NCBI GenBank assembly: GCA_012656075.1
Contig: JAAKBF010000151.1
Location: 124,001-188,000 of the forward strand
Reading direction: 5' to 3'
Origin: Phytophthora hibernalis
Taxonomy: Eukaryota > Oomycota > Peronosporomycetes > Peronosporales > Peronosporaceae
DNA length: 64,000 nt
Shown: one piece after another, positions 32,901-43,618 of the stretch
How the letters are laid out: each line of letters opens with the position of its first letter
Position numbering within the stretch: position 1 is the first letter of the stretch
The notes under the pieces: generated by a model
Seen by the model: the letters and a program-made list of their open reading frames with translations, nothing else
What the model was told of the DNA's origin: nothing
The model's database searches: none
Made by a program: the position numbers and the translations under genes

Positions 32901-35900
32901 ACATCATCGAGCATCTGAGTCATGCTCCTAAGGAAGGCTTCAACAGCAGAGACTTGGACCCAGTGGCGTCGCTCCCATAGCGCCAGACCGAGGTCCGCTT
33001 TCTCGGTCCGGTCGGTGGCGATGCCTTGGAAGTGACGCCACATCTTGACGAACCGAGCTAATCCAGTGGCAGGGGTTGACATCTTGGAGCGTGGCGGATG
33101 CTGGTCGATAGTAAAACAGCACGGTCTCTCCGGCAACTTCAAGCGCACTTGCTGCCAAGGGTGGCCAGGGTTGGTCCAATCCGCCATGGCCTAGCCATGT
33201 TGTACAAACCCACGCTGCCCGTAACGCGATGACTGAGGGAACATCATCGAGCATCTGAGTCATGCTCCTAAGGAAGGCTTCAACAGCAGAGACTTGGACC
33301 CAGTGGCGTCGCTCCCATAGCGCCAGACCGAGGTCCGCTTTCTCGGTCCGGTCGGTGGCGATGCCTTGGAAGTGACGCCACATCTTGACGAACCGGCTAA
33401 TCCAGTGGCAGGGGTTGAGATCTTGGAGCGTGGCGGATGCTGGTCGATAGTAAAACAGCACGGTCTCTCCGGCAACTTCAAGCGCACTTGCTGCCAAGGG
33501 TGGCCAGGGTTGGTCCAATCCGCCATGGCCTAGCCATGTTGTACTCAACCCACGCTGCCCGTAACGCGATGACCGAGGGAACATCTGAGTCATGCTCCTA
33601 AGGAAGGCTTCAACAGCAGAGACTTGGACCCAGTGGCGTCGCTCCCATAGCGCCAGACCGAGGTCCGCTTTCTCGGTCCGGTCGGTGGCGATGCCTTGGA
33701 AGTGACGCCACATCTTGACGAACCGAGCTAATCCAGTGGCAGGGGTTGAGATCTTGGAGCGTGGCGGATGCTGGTCGATAGTAAAACAGCACGGTCTCTC
33801 CGGCAACTTCAAGCGCACTTGCTGCCAAGGGTGGCCAGGGTTGGTCCAATCCGCCATGGCCTAGCCATGTTGTACTCAACCCACGCTGCCCGTAACGCGA
33901 TGACCGAGGGAACATCTGAGTCATGCTCCTAAGGAAGGCTTCAACAGCAGAGACTTGGACCCAGTGGCGTCGCTCCCATAGCGCCAGACCGAGGTCCGCT
34001 TTCTCGGTCCGGTCGGTGGCGATGCCTTGGAAGTGACGCCACATCTTGACGAACCGAGCTAATCCAGTGGCAGGGGTTGAGATCTTGGAGCGTGGCGGAT
34101 GCTGGTCGATAGTAAAACAGTACGGTCTCTCCGGCAACTTCAAGCGCACTTGCTGCCAAGGGTGGCCAGGGTTGGTCCAATCCGCCATGGCCTAGCCATG
34201 TTGTACAAACCCACGCTGCCCGTAACGCGATGACTGAGGGAACATCATCGAGCATCTGAGTCATGCTCCTAAGGAAGGCTTCAACAGCAGAGACTTGGAC
34301 CCAGTGGCGTCGCTCCCATAGCGCCAGACCGAGGTCCGCTTTCTCGGTCCGGTCGGTGGCGATGCCGCCGGAACTGACGCCACATCTTGACGAACCGAGC
34401 TAATCCAGTGGCAGGGGTTGACATCTTGAGCGTGGCGGATGCTGGTCGATAGTAAAACAGCACGGTCTCTCCGGCAACTTCAAGCGCACTTGCTGCCAAG
34501 GGTGGCCAGGGTTGGTCCAATCCGCCATGGCCTAGCCATGTTGTACAAAACCACGCTGCCCGTAACGCGATGACTGAGGGACATCATCGAGCATCTGAGT
34601 CATGCTCCTAAGGGAAGGCTTCAACAGCAGGACTTGGACCCAGTGGCGTCGCTCCCATAGCGCCAGACCGAGGTCCGCTTTCTCGGTCCGGTCGGTGGCA
34701 ATGCCTTGGAACTGACGCCACATCTTGACGAACCGGGCTAATCCAGTAGCAGGGGTTGAGATCTTGGAGCGTGGCGGATGCTGGTCGATAGTAAAACAGT
34801 ACGGTCTCTCCGGCAACTTCAAGCGCACTTGCTGCCAAGGGTGGCCAGGGTTGGTCCAATCCGCCATGGCCTAGCCATGTTGTACTCAACCCACGCTGCC
34901 CGTAACGCGATGACTGAGGGAACATCATCGAGCATCTGAGTCATGCTCCTAAGGAAGGCTTCAACAGCAGAGACTTGGACCCAGTGGCGTCGCTCCCATA
35001 GCGCCAGACCGAGGTCCGCTTTCTCGGTCCGGTCGGTGGCGATGCCTTGGAAGTGACGCCACATCTTGACGAACCGAGCTAATCCAGTGGCAGGGGTTGA
35101 GATCTTGGAGCGTGGCGGATGCTGGTCGATAGTAAAACAGCACGGTCTCTCCGGCAACTTCAAGCACTTGCTGCCAAGGGTGGCCAGGTTGGTCCAATCC
35201 GCCATGGCCTAGCCATGTTGTACAAAACCCACGCTGCCCGTAACGCGATGACTGAGGGAACATCATCGAGCATCTGAGTCATGCTCCTAAGGAAGGCTTC
35301 AACAGCAGAGACTTGGACCCAGTGGCGTCGCTCCCATAGCGCCAGACCGAGGTCCGCTTTCTCGGTCCGGTCGGTGGCGATGCCTTGGAACTGACGCCAC
35401 ATCTTGACGAACCGAGCTAATCCAGTGGCAGGGGTTGACATCTTGGAGCGTGGCGGATGCTGGTCGATAGTAAACAGCACGGTCTCTCCGGCAACTTCAA
35501 GCGCACTTGCTGCCAAGGGTGGCCAGGGTTGGTCCAATCCGCCATGGCCTAGCCATGTTGTACAAAACCCACGCTGCCCGTAACGCGATGACTGAGGGAA
35601 CATCATCGAGCATCTGAGTCATGCTCTAAGGAAGGCTTCAACAGCAGAGACTTGGACCCAGTGGCGTCGCTCCCATAGCGCCAGACCGAGGTCCGCTTTC
35701 TCGGTCCGGTCGGTGGCGATGCCTTGGAAGTGACGCCACATCTTGACGAACCGAGCTAATCCAGTGGCAGGGGTTGAGATCTTGGAGCGTGGCGGATGCT
35801 GGTCGATAGTAAAACAGCACGGTCTCTCCGGCAACTTCAAGCGCACTTGCTGCCAAGGGTGGCCAGGGTTGGTCCAATCCGCCATGGCCTAGCCATATTG

Positions 35901-38900
35901 TACTCAACCCACGCTGCCCGTAACGCGATGACCGAGGGAACATCATCGAGCATCTGAGTCATGCTCCTAAGGAAGGCTTCAACAGCAGAGACTTGGACCC
36001 AGCGGCGTCGCTCCCATAGCGCCAGACCGAGGTCCGCTTTCTCGGTCCGGTCGGTGGCGATGCCTTGGAAGTGACGCCACATCTTGACGAACCGAGCTAA
36101 TCCAGTGGCAGGGGTTGAGATCTTGGAGCGTGGCGGATGCTGGTCGATAGTAAAACAGTACGGTCTCTCCGGCAACTTCAAGCGTACTGCTGCCAAGGGT
36201 GGCCAGGTTGGTCCAATCCGCCATGGCCTAGCCATGTTGTACAAAACCCACGCTGCCCGTAACGCGATGACCGAGGGAACATCATCGAGCATCTGAGTCA
36301 TGCTCCTAAGGAAGGCTTCAACAGCAGAGACTTGGACCCAGTGGCGTCGCTCCCATAGCGCCAGACCGAGGTCCGCTTTCTCGGTCCGGTCGGTGGCGAT
36401 GCCTTGGAAGTGACGCCACATCTTGACGAACCGAGCTAATCCAGTGGCAGGGGTTGAGATCTTGGAGCGTGGCGGATGCTGGTCGATAGTAAAACAGCAC
36501 GGTCTCTCCGGCAACTTCAAGCGCACTTGCTGCCAAGGGTGGCCAGGGTTGGTCCAATCCGCCATGGCCTAGCCATATTGTACTCAACCCACGCTGCCCG
36601 TAACGCGATGACTGAGGGAACATCATCGAGCATCTGAGTCATGCTCCTAAGGAAGGCTTCAACAGCAGAGACTTGGACCCAGCGTCGCTCCCATAGCGCC
36701 AGACCGAGGTCCGCTTTCTCGGTCCGGTCGGTGGCGATGCCTTGGAAGTGACGCCACATCTTGACGAACCGGGCTAATCCAGTGGCAGGGGTTGAGATCT
36801 TGGAGCGTGGCGGATGCTGGTCGATAGTAAAACAGCACGGTCTCTCCGGCAACTTCAAGCGCACTTGCTGCCAAGGGTGGCCAGGGTTGGTCCAATCCGC
36901 CATGGCCTAGCCATGTTGTACAAAACCCGCTGCCCGTAACGCGATGACTGAGGGAACATCATCGAGCATCTGAGTCATGCTCCTAAGGAAGGCTTCAACA
37001 GCAGAGACTTGGACCCAGTGGCGTCGCTCCCATAGCGCCAGACCGAGGTCCGCTTTCTCGGTCCGGTCGGTGGCGATGCCTTGGAAGTGACGCCACATCT
37101 TGACGAACCGAGCTAATCCAGTGGCAGGGTTGACATCTTGGAGCGTGGCGGATGCTGGTCGATAGTAAAACAGCACGGTCTCTCCGGCAACTTCAAGCGC
37201 ACTTGCTGCCAAGGGTGGCCAGGGTTGGTCCAATCCGCCATGGCCTAGCCATGTTGTACTCAACCCACGCTGCCCGTAACGCGATGACTGAGGGAACATC
37301 ATCGAGCATCTGAGTCATGCTCCTAAGGAAGGCTTCAACAGCAGAGACTTGGACCCAGTGGCGTCGCTCCCATAGCGCCAGACCGAGGTCCGCTTTCTCG
37401 GTCCGGTCGGTGGCGATGCCTTGGAAGTGAAGCCACATCGTGACGAACCGAGCTAATCCAGTGGCAGGGGTTGAGATCTTGGAGCGTGGCGGATGCTGGT
37501 CGATAGTAAAACAGTACGGTCTCTCCGGCAACTTCAAGCGCACTTGCTGCCAAGGGTGACCAGGGTTGGTCCAATCCGCCATGGCCTAGCCATGTTGTAC
37601 TCAACCCACGCTGCCCGTAACGCGATGACTGAGGGAACATCATCGAGCATCTGAGTCATGCTCCTAAGGAAGGCTTCAACAGCAGAGACTTGGACCCAGT
37701 GGCGTCGCTCCCATAGCGCCAGACCGAGGTCCGCTTTCTCGGTCCGGTCGGTGGCGATGCCTTGGAAGTGACGCCACATCTTGACGAACCGAGCTAATCC
37801 AGTGGCAGGGGTTGAGATCTTGGAGCGTGGCGGATGCTGGTCGATAGTAAAACAGCACGGTCTCTCCGGCAACTTCAAGCGCACTTGCTGCCAAGGGTGG
37901 CCAGGGTTGGTCCAATCCGCCATGGCCTAGCCATGTTGTACAAAACCCACGCTGCCCGTAACGCGATGACTGAGGGAACATCATCGAGCATCTGAGTCAT
38001 GCTCCTAAGGAAGGCTTCAACAGCAGAGACTTGGACCCAGTGGCGTCGCTCCCATAGCGCCAGACCGAGGTCCGCTTTCTCGGTCCGGTCGGTGGCGATG
38101 CCTTGGAAGTGACGCCACATCTTGACGAACCGAGCTAATCCAGTGGCAGGGGTTGACATCTTGGAGCGTGGCGGATGCTGGTCGATAGTAAAACAGTACG
38201 GTCTCTCCGGCAACTTCAAGCGCACTTGCTGCCAAGGGTGGCCAGGGTTGGTCCAATCCGCCATGGCCTAGCCATGTTCTACAAACCCACGCTGCCCGTA
38301 ACGCGATGACTGAGGGAACATCATCGAGCATCTGAGTCATGCTCCTAAGGAAGGCTTCAACAGCAGAGACTTGGACCCAGCGGCGTCGCTCCCATAGCGC
38401 CAGACCGAGGTCCGCTTTCTCGGTCCGGTCGGTGGCGATGCCTTGGAAGTGACGCCACATCTTGACGAACCGAGCTAATCCAGTGGCAGGGGTTGAGATC
38501 TTGGAGCGTGGCGGATGCTGGTCGATAGTAAAACAGTACGGTCTCTCCGGCAACTTCAAGCGCACTTGCTGCCAAGGGTGGCCAGGGTTGGTCCAATCCG
38601 CCATGGCCTAGCCATGTTCTACAAAACCCACGCTGCTCGTAACGCGATGACTGAGGGAACATCATCGAGCATCTGAGTCATGCTCCTAAGGAAGGCTTCA
38701 ACAGCAGAGACTTGGACCCAGCGGCGTCGCTCCCATAGCGCCAGACCGAGGTCCGCTTTCTCGGTCCGGTCGGTGGCGATGCCTTGGAAGTGACGCCACA
38801 TCTTGACGAACCGAGCTAATCCAGTGGCAGGGTTGAGATCTTGGAGCGTGGCGGATGCTGGTCGATAGTAAAACAGCACGGTCTCTCCGGCAACTTCAAG

Positions 38901-40251
38901 CGCACTTGCTGCCAAGGGTGGCCAGGGTTGGTCCAATCCGCCATGGCCTAGCCATGTTGTACTCAACCCACGCTGCCCGTAACGCGATGACTGAGGGAAC
39001 ATCATCGAGCATCTGAGTCATGCTCCTAAGGAAGGCTTCAACAGCAGAGACTTGGACCCAGCGGCGTCGCTCCCATAGCGCCAGACCGAGGTCCGCTTTC
39101 TCGGTCCGGTCGGTGGCGATGCCTTGGAAGTGACGCCACATCTTGACGAACCGGGCTAATCCAGTGGCAGGGGTTGAGATCTTGGAGCGTGGCGGATGCT
39201 GGTCGATAGTAAAACAGTACGGTCTCTCCGGCAACTTCAAGCGCACTTGCTGCCAAGGGCGGCCAGGGTTGGTCCAATCCGCCATGGCCTAGCCATGTTG
39301 TACAAAACCCACGCTGCCCGTAACGCGATGACTGAGGGAACATCATCGAGCATCTGAGTCATGCTCCTAAGGAAGGCTTCAACAGCAGAGACTTGGACCC
39401 AGTGGCGTCGCTCCCATAGCGCCAGACCGAGGTCCGCTTTCTCGGTCCGGTCGGTGGCGATGCCTTGGAAGTGACGCCACATCTTGACGAACCGAGCTAA
39501 TCCAGTGGCAGGGGTTGACATCTTGGAGCGTGGCGGATGCTGGTCGATAGTAAAACAGCACGGTCTCTCCGGCAACTTCAAGCGCACTTGCTGCCAAGGG
39601 TGGCCAGGGTTGGTCCAATCCGCCATGGCCTAGCCATGTTGTACAAAACCCACGCTGCCCGTAACGCGATGACTGAGGGAACATCATCGAGCATCTGAGT
39701 CATGCTCCTAAGGAAGGCTTCAACAGCAGAGACTTGGACCCAGTGGCGTCGCTCCCATAGCGCCAGACCGAGGTCCGCTTTCTCGGTCCGGTCGGTGGCG
39801 ATGCCTTGGAAGTGACGCCACATCTTGACGAACCGGGCTAATCCAGTGGCAGGGGTTGAGATCTTGGAGCGTGGCGGATGCTGGTCGATAGTAAAACAGC
39901 ACGGTCTCTCCGGCAACTTCAAGCGCACTTGCTGCCAAGGGTGGCCAGGGTTGGTCCAATCCGCCATGGCCTAGCCATGTTGTACTCAACCCACGCTGCC
40001 CGTAACGCGATGACCGAGGGAACATCATCGAGCATCTGAGTCATGCTCCTAAGGAAGGCTTCAACAGCAGAGACTTGGACCCAGTGGCGTCGCTCCCATA
40101 GCGCCAGACCGAGGTCCGCTTTCTCGGTCCGGTCGGTGGCGATGCCTTGGAAGTGACGCCACATCTTGACGAACCGAGCTAATCCAGTGGCAGGGGTTGA
40201 GATCTTGGAGCGTGGCGGATGCTGGTCGATAGTAAAACAGCACGGTCTCTC
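20926..40251. repeat. 341-bp satellite array, about 57 tandem copies (19.3 kb)
   Basis: Head-to-tail copies with a regular 341-bp step (for example the CCATGGCCTAGCC site at 20938, 21279, 21620, 21961). I count 56 full units and one 0.83 partial unit, mean 339.7 bp. Shortened 331-bp units (a 10-bp loss at GAACATC/ATCGAGCATC, e.g. near 22355, 23035, 32230, 33580, 33915) and units with 1-3 base gaps account for the rest. Copies are almost identical and differ at a small set of recurrent sites (GAACTG/GAAGTG, AGTAGCAGG/AGTGGCAGG, AGTACGG/AGCACGG, TACTCAACCC/TACAAAACCC, TTGAGATC/TTGACATC). Every unit has the short palindrome CATGGCCTAGCCATG and a second stem GACCGAG..CTCGGTC. The left edge is in gag-like sequence; the right edge breaks at CGGTCTCTC inside a unit. 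Open frames on the minus strand are a product of the repeat and are not annotated as genes. Confidence 0.98.
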
Positions 40252-40259
40252 GTGCACTT

Positions 40260-41130
40260 GTGACGCAGTTTTCTTCGACGGCTTCGCTTCTGATCCATCT
40301 TTCGAAGCAGCAAACAGTCTCCCTAGCGACCCTGGCACCCGGGACACACCGGATCAACCTGATCGACCATCCGGAAGCTGTGATCCCGCTGCACGAAACG
40401 AACAAGAAGTCCGATGGGAGCAACACGGCAGATGCTGCTCCTGGGATTCACAGCTACCTCAATCGCGTTTTGGACAGAGTCGCCAAAACCGCTGACGTGA
40501 CGGAGAGGTCGTATTCGTTTCGGTGCGGCGCTGCTCTGCATACTAATGAAGCTGGAATGTGCGTACAGTGGATTTTTGACCATGAAGCGTGTAACATGAC
40601 GACGACGCACAAAGCATTCGCGTACGTCTTCAACACTCTTGCCGAGTACCACAGGGTTGCACGAGGCTTGAGCGGCCGCGGCACCGAGCAAAGAGTGCGT
40701 CTTATGGCGATGGACTGCTTCGATTCTGATACTCAGTCCAAGATCCGGTCCGTAGCGGCAGCAGTATTCAACGCTTCGTATGAACTAGAGGTGCCACCGT
40801 ACCACGTGAACGCGCGCGTCATCGACGTCTTCATGACGTATCTACTGCCGCACTATCCGTCCTTGAAGAGTCTCCGCGCAAACGGACTGGCAATTAAACG
40901 CATCAAGGCTTGCGCAGTTGAAAAGACTTATCTGGAAATGATCTGTTGACTTGGTCGTCGTTCCTGTCTTCGAACGCAACGGCAACATCTGAAGCAAAAC
41001 CTGCAACCACACCAAACACACGGCATCTATCACCAAACACACCATGTTTCTTCAACAAGGAGCCTTGATTGAACAATTTGTTCAAGTGATCCAGAAGCTG
41101 AACACTCGGCTGTCTATCATGGAGACTAAG
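40260..41130 (+). pseudogene. Tyrosine-recombinase-like (Crypton-type) C-terminal domain, decayed
   Basis: A 230-codon open frame (40260-40949) contains GIHSYLNRVLDRVAKTADVTERSYSFRCGAALH and, further on, QWIFDHEACN, THKAFAYVFNT and VNARVIDVFMTYLLPHYPSL. From memory of the oomycete family, the first region corresponds to the HSFRRGGA box carrying the H-x-x-R of tyrosine recombinases, and AFAYVFN would carry the nucleophilic Tyr. Here the His is Tyr (SYSFRCG), so activity is unlikely. After a stop at 40947 and a frame change, a coiled-coil tail (GALIEQFVQVIQKLNTRLSIMETKV, 41059-41130) matches the usual C-terminus. The N-terminal catalytic part is missing, replaced by the satellite. Confidence 0.5.
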
Positions 41131-41449
41131 GTAGACAACAAACAGCAACAAGTTTCGTCAGCAATGGATTCAAGTGAATATACAAGCAACAACGAACCTC
41201 AAGCCAAGCGTCGGTGTCACACATCTTGCGGCTTGCCCATTCAAGAAGTGCCGCCTGGGTGTTAATGTACCAGCCATCGGTAATGCAAGAGTGGGTTAGA
41301 ACAAAACATCGACAGCAAGGGATGTCCTTTAGTTGAATGATATCCATACCTCGTTTGTTTCTCTTGAGTGTGGTCTTGCGGTTCTTTAGCTGCAACGCAT
41401 TAGGCAAGAAAGACAACATCCTTACGCCCATCTTGTACTTCCTCAGTAC

Positions 41450-42163
41450 ATGCTGGAGGCATTCGTTGAACGGCAAAACAAGGAAAAAACCGTGGATCGG
41501 CTGTCCGTGGTGGATCTGTTTATGATCCACATATTGGAAAACCTCCATCGTCTTCGTGGTCTGATACAGAACAGCAAACTGACCATCGAAGTGATGTACG
41601 GCGTCGTCAAGGCGGTTCGAGGACAAGCCGCGAATGACCCCGACAATCTGAAGCTGCTCAAACGTATCTCCAGTATGCGACCGTACACAATCTCATGTTC
41701 TAATGTACTCGACTACTTTTTGCCCGAAGATTTTCACGACCTCGCTCGTCGGTGCTCAATCCGTGGCGATTCTATGCACTGCGGCTACAGTATGAACTGG
41801 CCAACCCATGTGTATGGAGCGTCAATTATCGATTATAGTCCGGAGGATTGCAAACAGCTTATCGATACTACACTTGACACTGCGCTTGGGTTCCCGACCA
41901 ACACGGGGTCATCAATGCCGTCATCAATGGACTTGTTCAAGAAGATGGATCTGGATAAATTGCTAATTCTTCCTTTCCGCGAGCACCCGCTTAATAGCAC
42001 GGGCTACGTTCTTGCACAAGTCTTCAAGCAACACGGATCGATCATTTTATTAAGACGGGGAAATTACTTCAAAGACGTCACGAATGACATCTGTATAGAA
42101 AAAACACATAAACATAAAATAGAAGGATATTCTATATATAGAGTTGTTTTCGTCAGTTTTTGA
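41450..42163 (+). CDS. Unrecognised protein, possible captured host-gene fragment
   Basis: A 237-codon open frame with protein-like composition, beginning within an open frame near 41450 and ending TGA 42161-42163. Readable features are LLKRISSMRPYTISCSNVLDYF, PEDFHDLARRCSIRGDSMHCGYSMNWP and YGASIIDYSPEDCKQLIDTTL, then LDKLLILPFREHPLN. The SNVLDY..FH.LAR..S..GD..H.GYSMNW pattern recalls the region after DUF4470 in MYND/DUF4470 proteins, but this is a weak, memory-based link. The last 30 codons are AT-rich and basic and may be read-through into non-coding sequence. No promoter or start context supports a particular ATG; the first Met candidate is near 41450. Confidence 0.4.
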   Translation: MLEAFVERQNKEKTVDRLSVVDLFMIHILENLHRLRGLIQNSKLTIEVMYGVVKAVRGQAANDPDNLKLLKRISSMRPYTISCSNVLDYFLPEDFHDLARRCSIRGDSMHCGYSMNWPTHVYGASIIDYSPEDCKQLIDTTLDTALGFPTNTGSSMPSSMDLFKKMDLDKLLILPFREHPLNSTGYVLAQVFKQHGSIILLRRGNYFKDVTNDICIEKTHKHKIEGYSIYRVVFVSF

Positions 42164-42244
42164 CATTTAGAAACGACTAACAGCAGCGCGCCGTAGCGGC
42201 AGTTCTAATTTTCCGGCTATATCTCAGCGTCGAAGGTTTCGAGA

Positions 42245-43045
42245 ATGACCGAAGCCCAGCAAGGACATGCGAAGTGGGTTCAGGATCTCCTGGATGAAGA
42301 CGAAGAGGATTGCGCAATATTCAACACGTGCTTTCTAGCTAGACCACCTTCGCCTAACCGTTTAAAGCCTGGGGGTTCTCGGATTCCCAACAAACGCCGC
42401 GACCCTCATGGTCGCACAGCACGCTTGAAGGAGCAATATTTTGTCCAAGAACCAGTATACGACACTACTGCTTCCGGATGAGTAAAGAGCTGTTCATCAA
42501 GATCCACGATGCCGTAGTCAGCTACGATTACTACTTTGTTGAGAAACCGGATGCAACTGGGAAGCTTGGCATTCCGGGCTCACTGAAGGTTACCGCGGCA
42601 ATGCGCGTGCTCGCATACGCATCCTCAGCTGACTCCGTTGACGAACTTGGAGATGTCACGGCCGAGCATACTGGCGTCGCTGAAGCATTTTTGCGAGGCC
42701 ATTATCCACCTCTTTGGTGATGAATGTTTGCATTCACCAACAGAGAATGACATGAAGCGTATTCTAGACGAGAATGCCAAGCGAGGATTTGTTGGTATGC
42801 TTGGTTCTGTTGATTGCATGCACATCGAGTGGAAAAACTGTCCTGCATCTCTTGCTGGTCAGTACAAAGGTAAAGAGAAAAAGCCTACTGTTGTACTGGA
42901 AGCGTGGGCGGATTCTCGACTGTGGATTTGGCACTGCCACTTCGGAAGCTCAGGTTCATTGAACGACATCAATATTTTAGACCAGTCACCTATCTTCGAC
43001 AACCTCTTGAAAGGCAAAGGTAGCGCTCGGGATTTGTTATGCGTT
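42245..43045 (+). pseudogene. Second PIF/Harbinger transposase, 3'-truncated
   Basis: ATG 42245 opens MTEAQQGHAKWVQDLLDEDEED, and an in-frame TGA at 42479-42481 separates this from MSKELFIKIHDAVVSYDYYF. The next part (ITAAMRVLAYASSADSVDELG-like, then SRPSILASLKHFCEAI) is the helical N-terminal region. The catalytic domain starts RGFVGMLGSVDCMHIEWKNCP (first Asp), GQYKGKEKKPTVVLEAWADS, LWIWHCHFGSSGSLNDINIL (second Asp), then stops being recognisable around 43045, so the third acidic residue and C-terminus are missing. It belongs to a different Harbinger lineage from 17586-18832 (GSVDCMHIEW versus GAVDGWL). Confidence 0.87.
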
Positions 43046-43618
43046 TTCTTGGGGAATATTGCGCCTAGTGATGTGACTTGGGGTTTGTTGGCCGAATTCA
43101 GAGGTAGTTCCTAGGGATTTAGTTGGCAATTTCTTGGGAAACGTTGAATTTATTGGGATAATCAAATATTCCTTCTTGTTTAATGGTTTCGGCCAGAAGA
43201 CTTGAGAAACAAAAGCTCCCAGGGTCGAGTATGTTCTTAACGGTACGACTGATCATGCGTAATGAAGTTGAAATGAACTAAAATAAACTAACGCGATGTT
43301 AATGAGAGAGGGTGGGAACTACAGAGAAAGATTGTGATTTTACATAAAGTGCTCCAAAACTACAGAGCGTGGAGCAAATGTACAGAGGAGGCGACAGTCT
43401 ACCGAGGTAAGTTTACATCTACAGTGAGGTCGTGCCCAAGTACATAACCGTGGCGCTAAATACAGAAGCAGCCCCTAGCCACCAGAGCGCACGGTGCTGA
43501 TTGGTTGTAAGCCACAATTTTTTAAATAGCTCTTTCACGGCAGCATTCTGACACACCATTTTGAAATAGCTCTTTCACGGCAGCATTATGACACTCGAGA
43601 TATTTCGTCGGCAAGCAC
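43046..43618. other. Non-coding, with a 40-bp direct repeat
   Basis: AT-rich sequence without a credible gene. AAATAGCTCTTTCACGGCAG and the following CATTNTGACAC occur at 43524 and again at 43564 (period 40), immediately before the MULE coding region, possibly a subterminal or promoter repeat of that element. Confidence 0.6.

Noticed and set aside
20926..40251. Repeated 102- to 305-codon minus-strand frames as a tandem gene family
   Set aside because: They repeat at the satellite step, overlap each other in two frames and have no promoter or spacing of genes; best seen as a property of the repeat unit.
20926..40251. CRISPR array
   Set aside because: The repeats are 341 bp and directly adjacent with no unique spacers; the rest of the window is eukaryotic.
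41126..41626. A 166-codon minus-strand open frame
   Set aside because: Overlaps the opposite-strand frame of the unplaced ORF and the recombinase tail; no recognised motif, judged a shadow.
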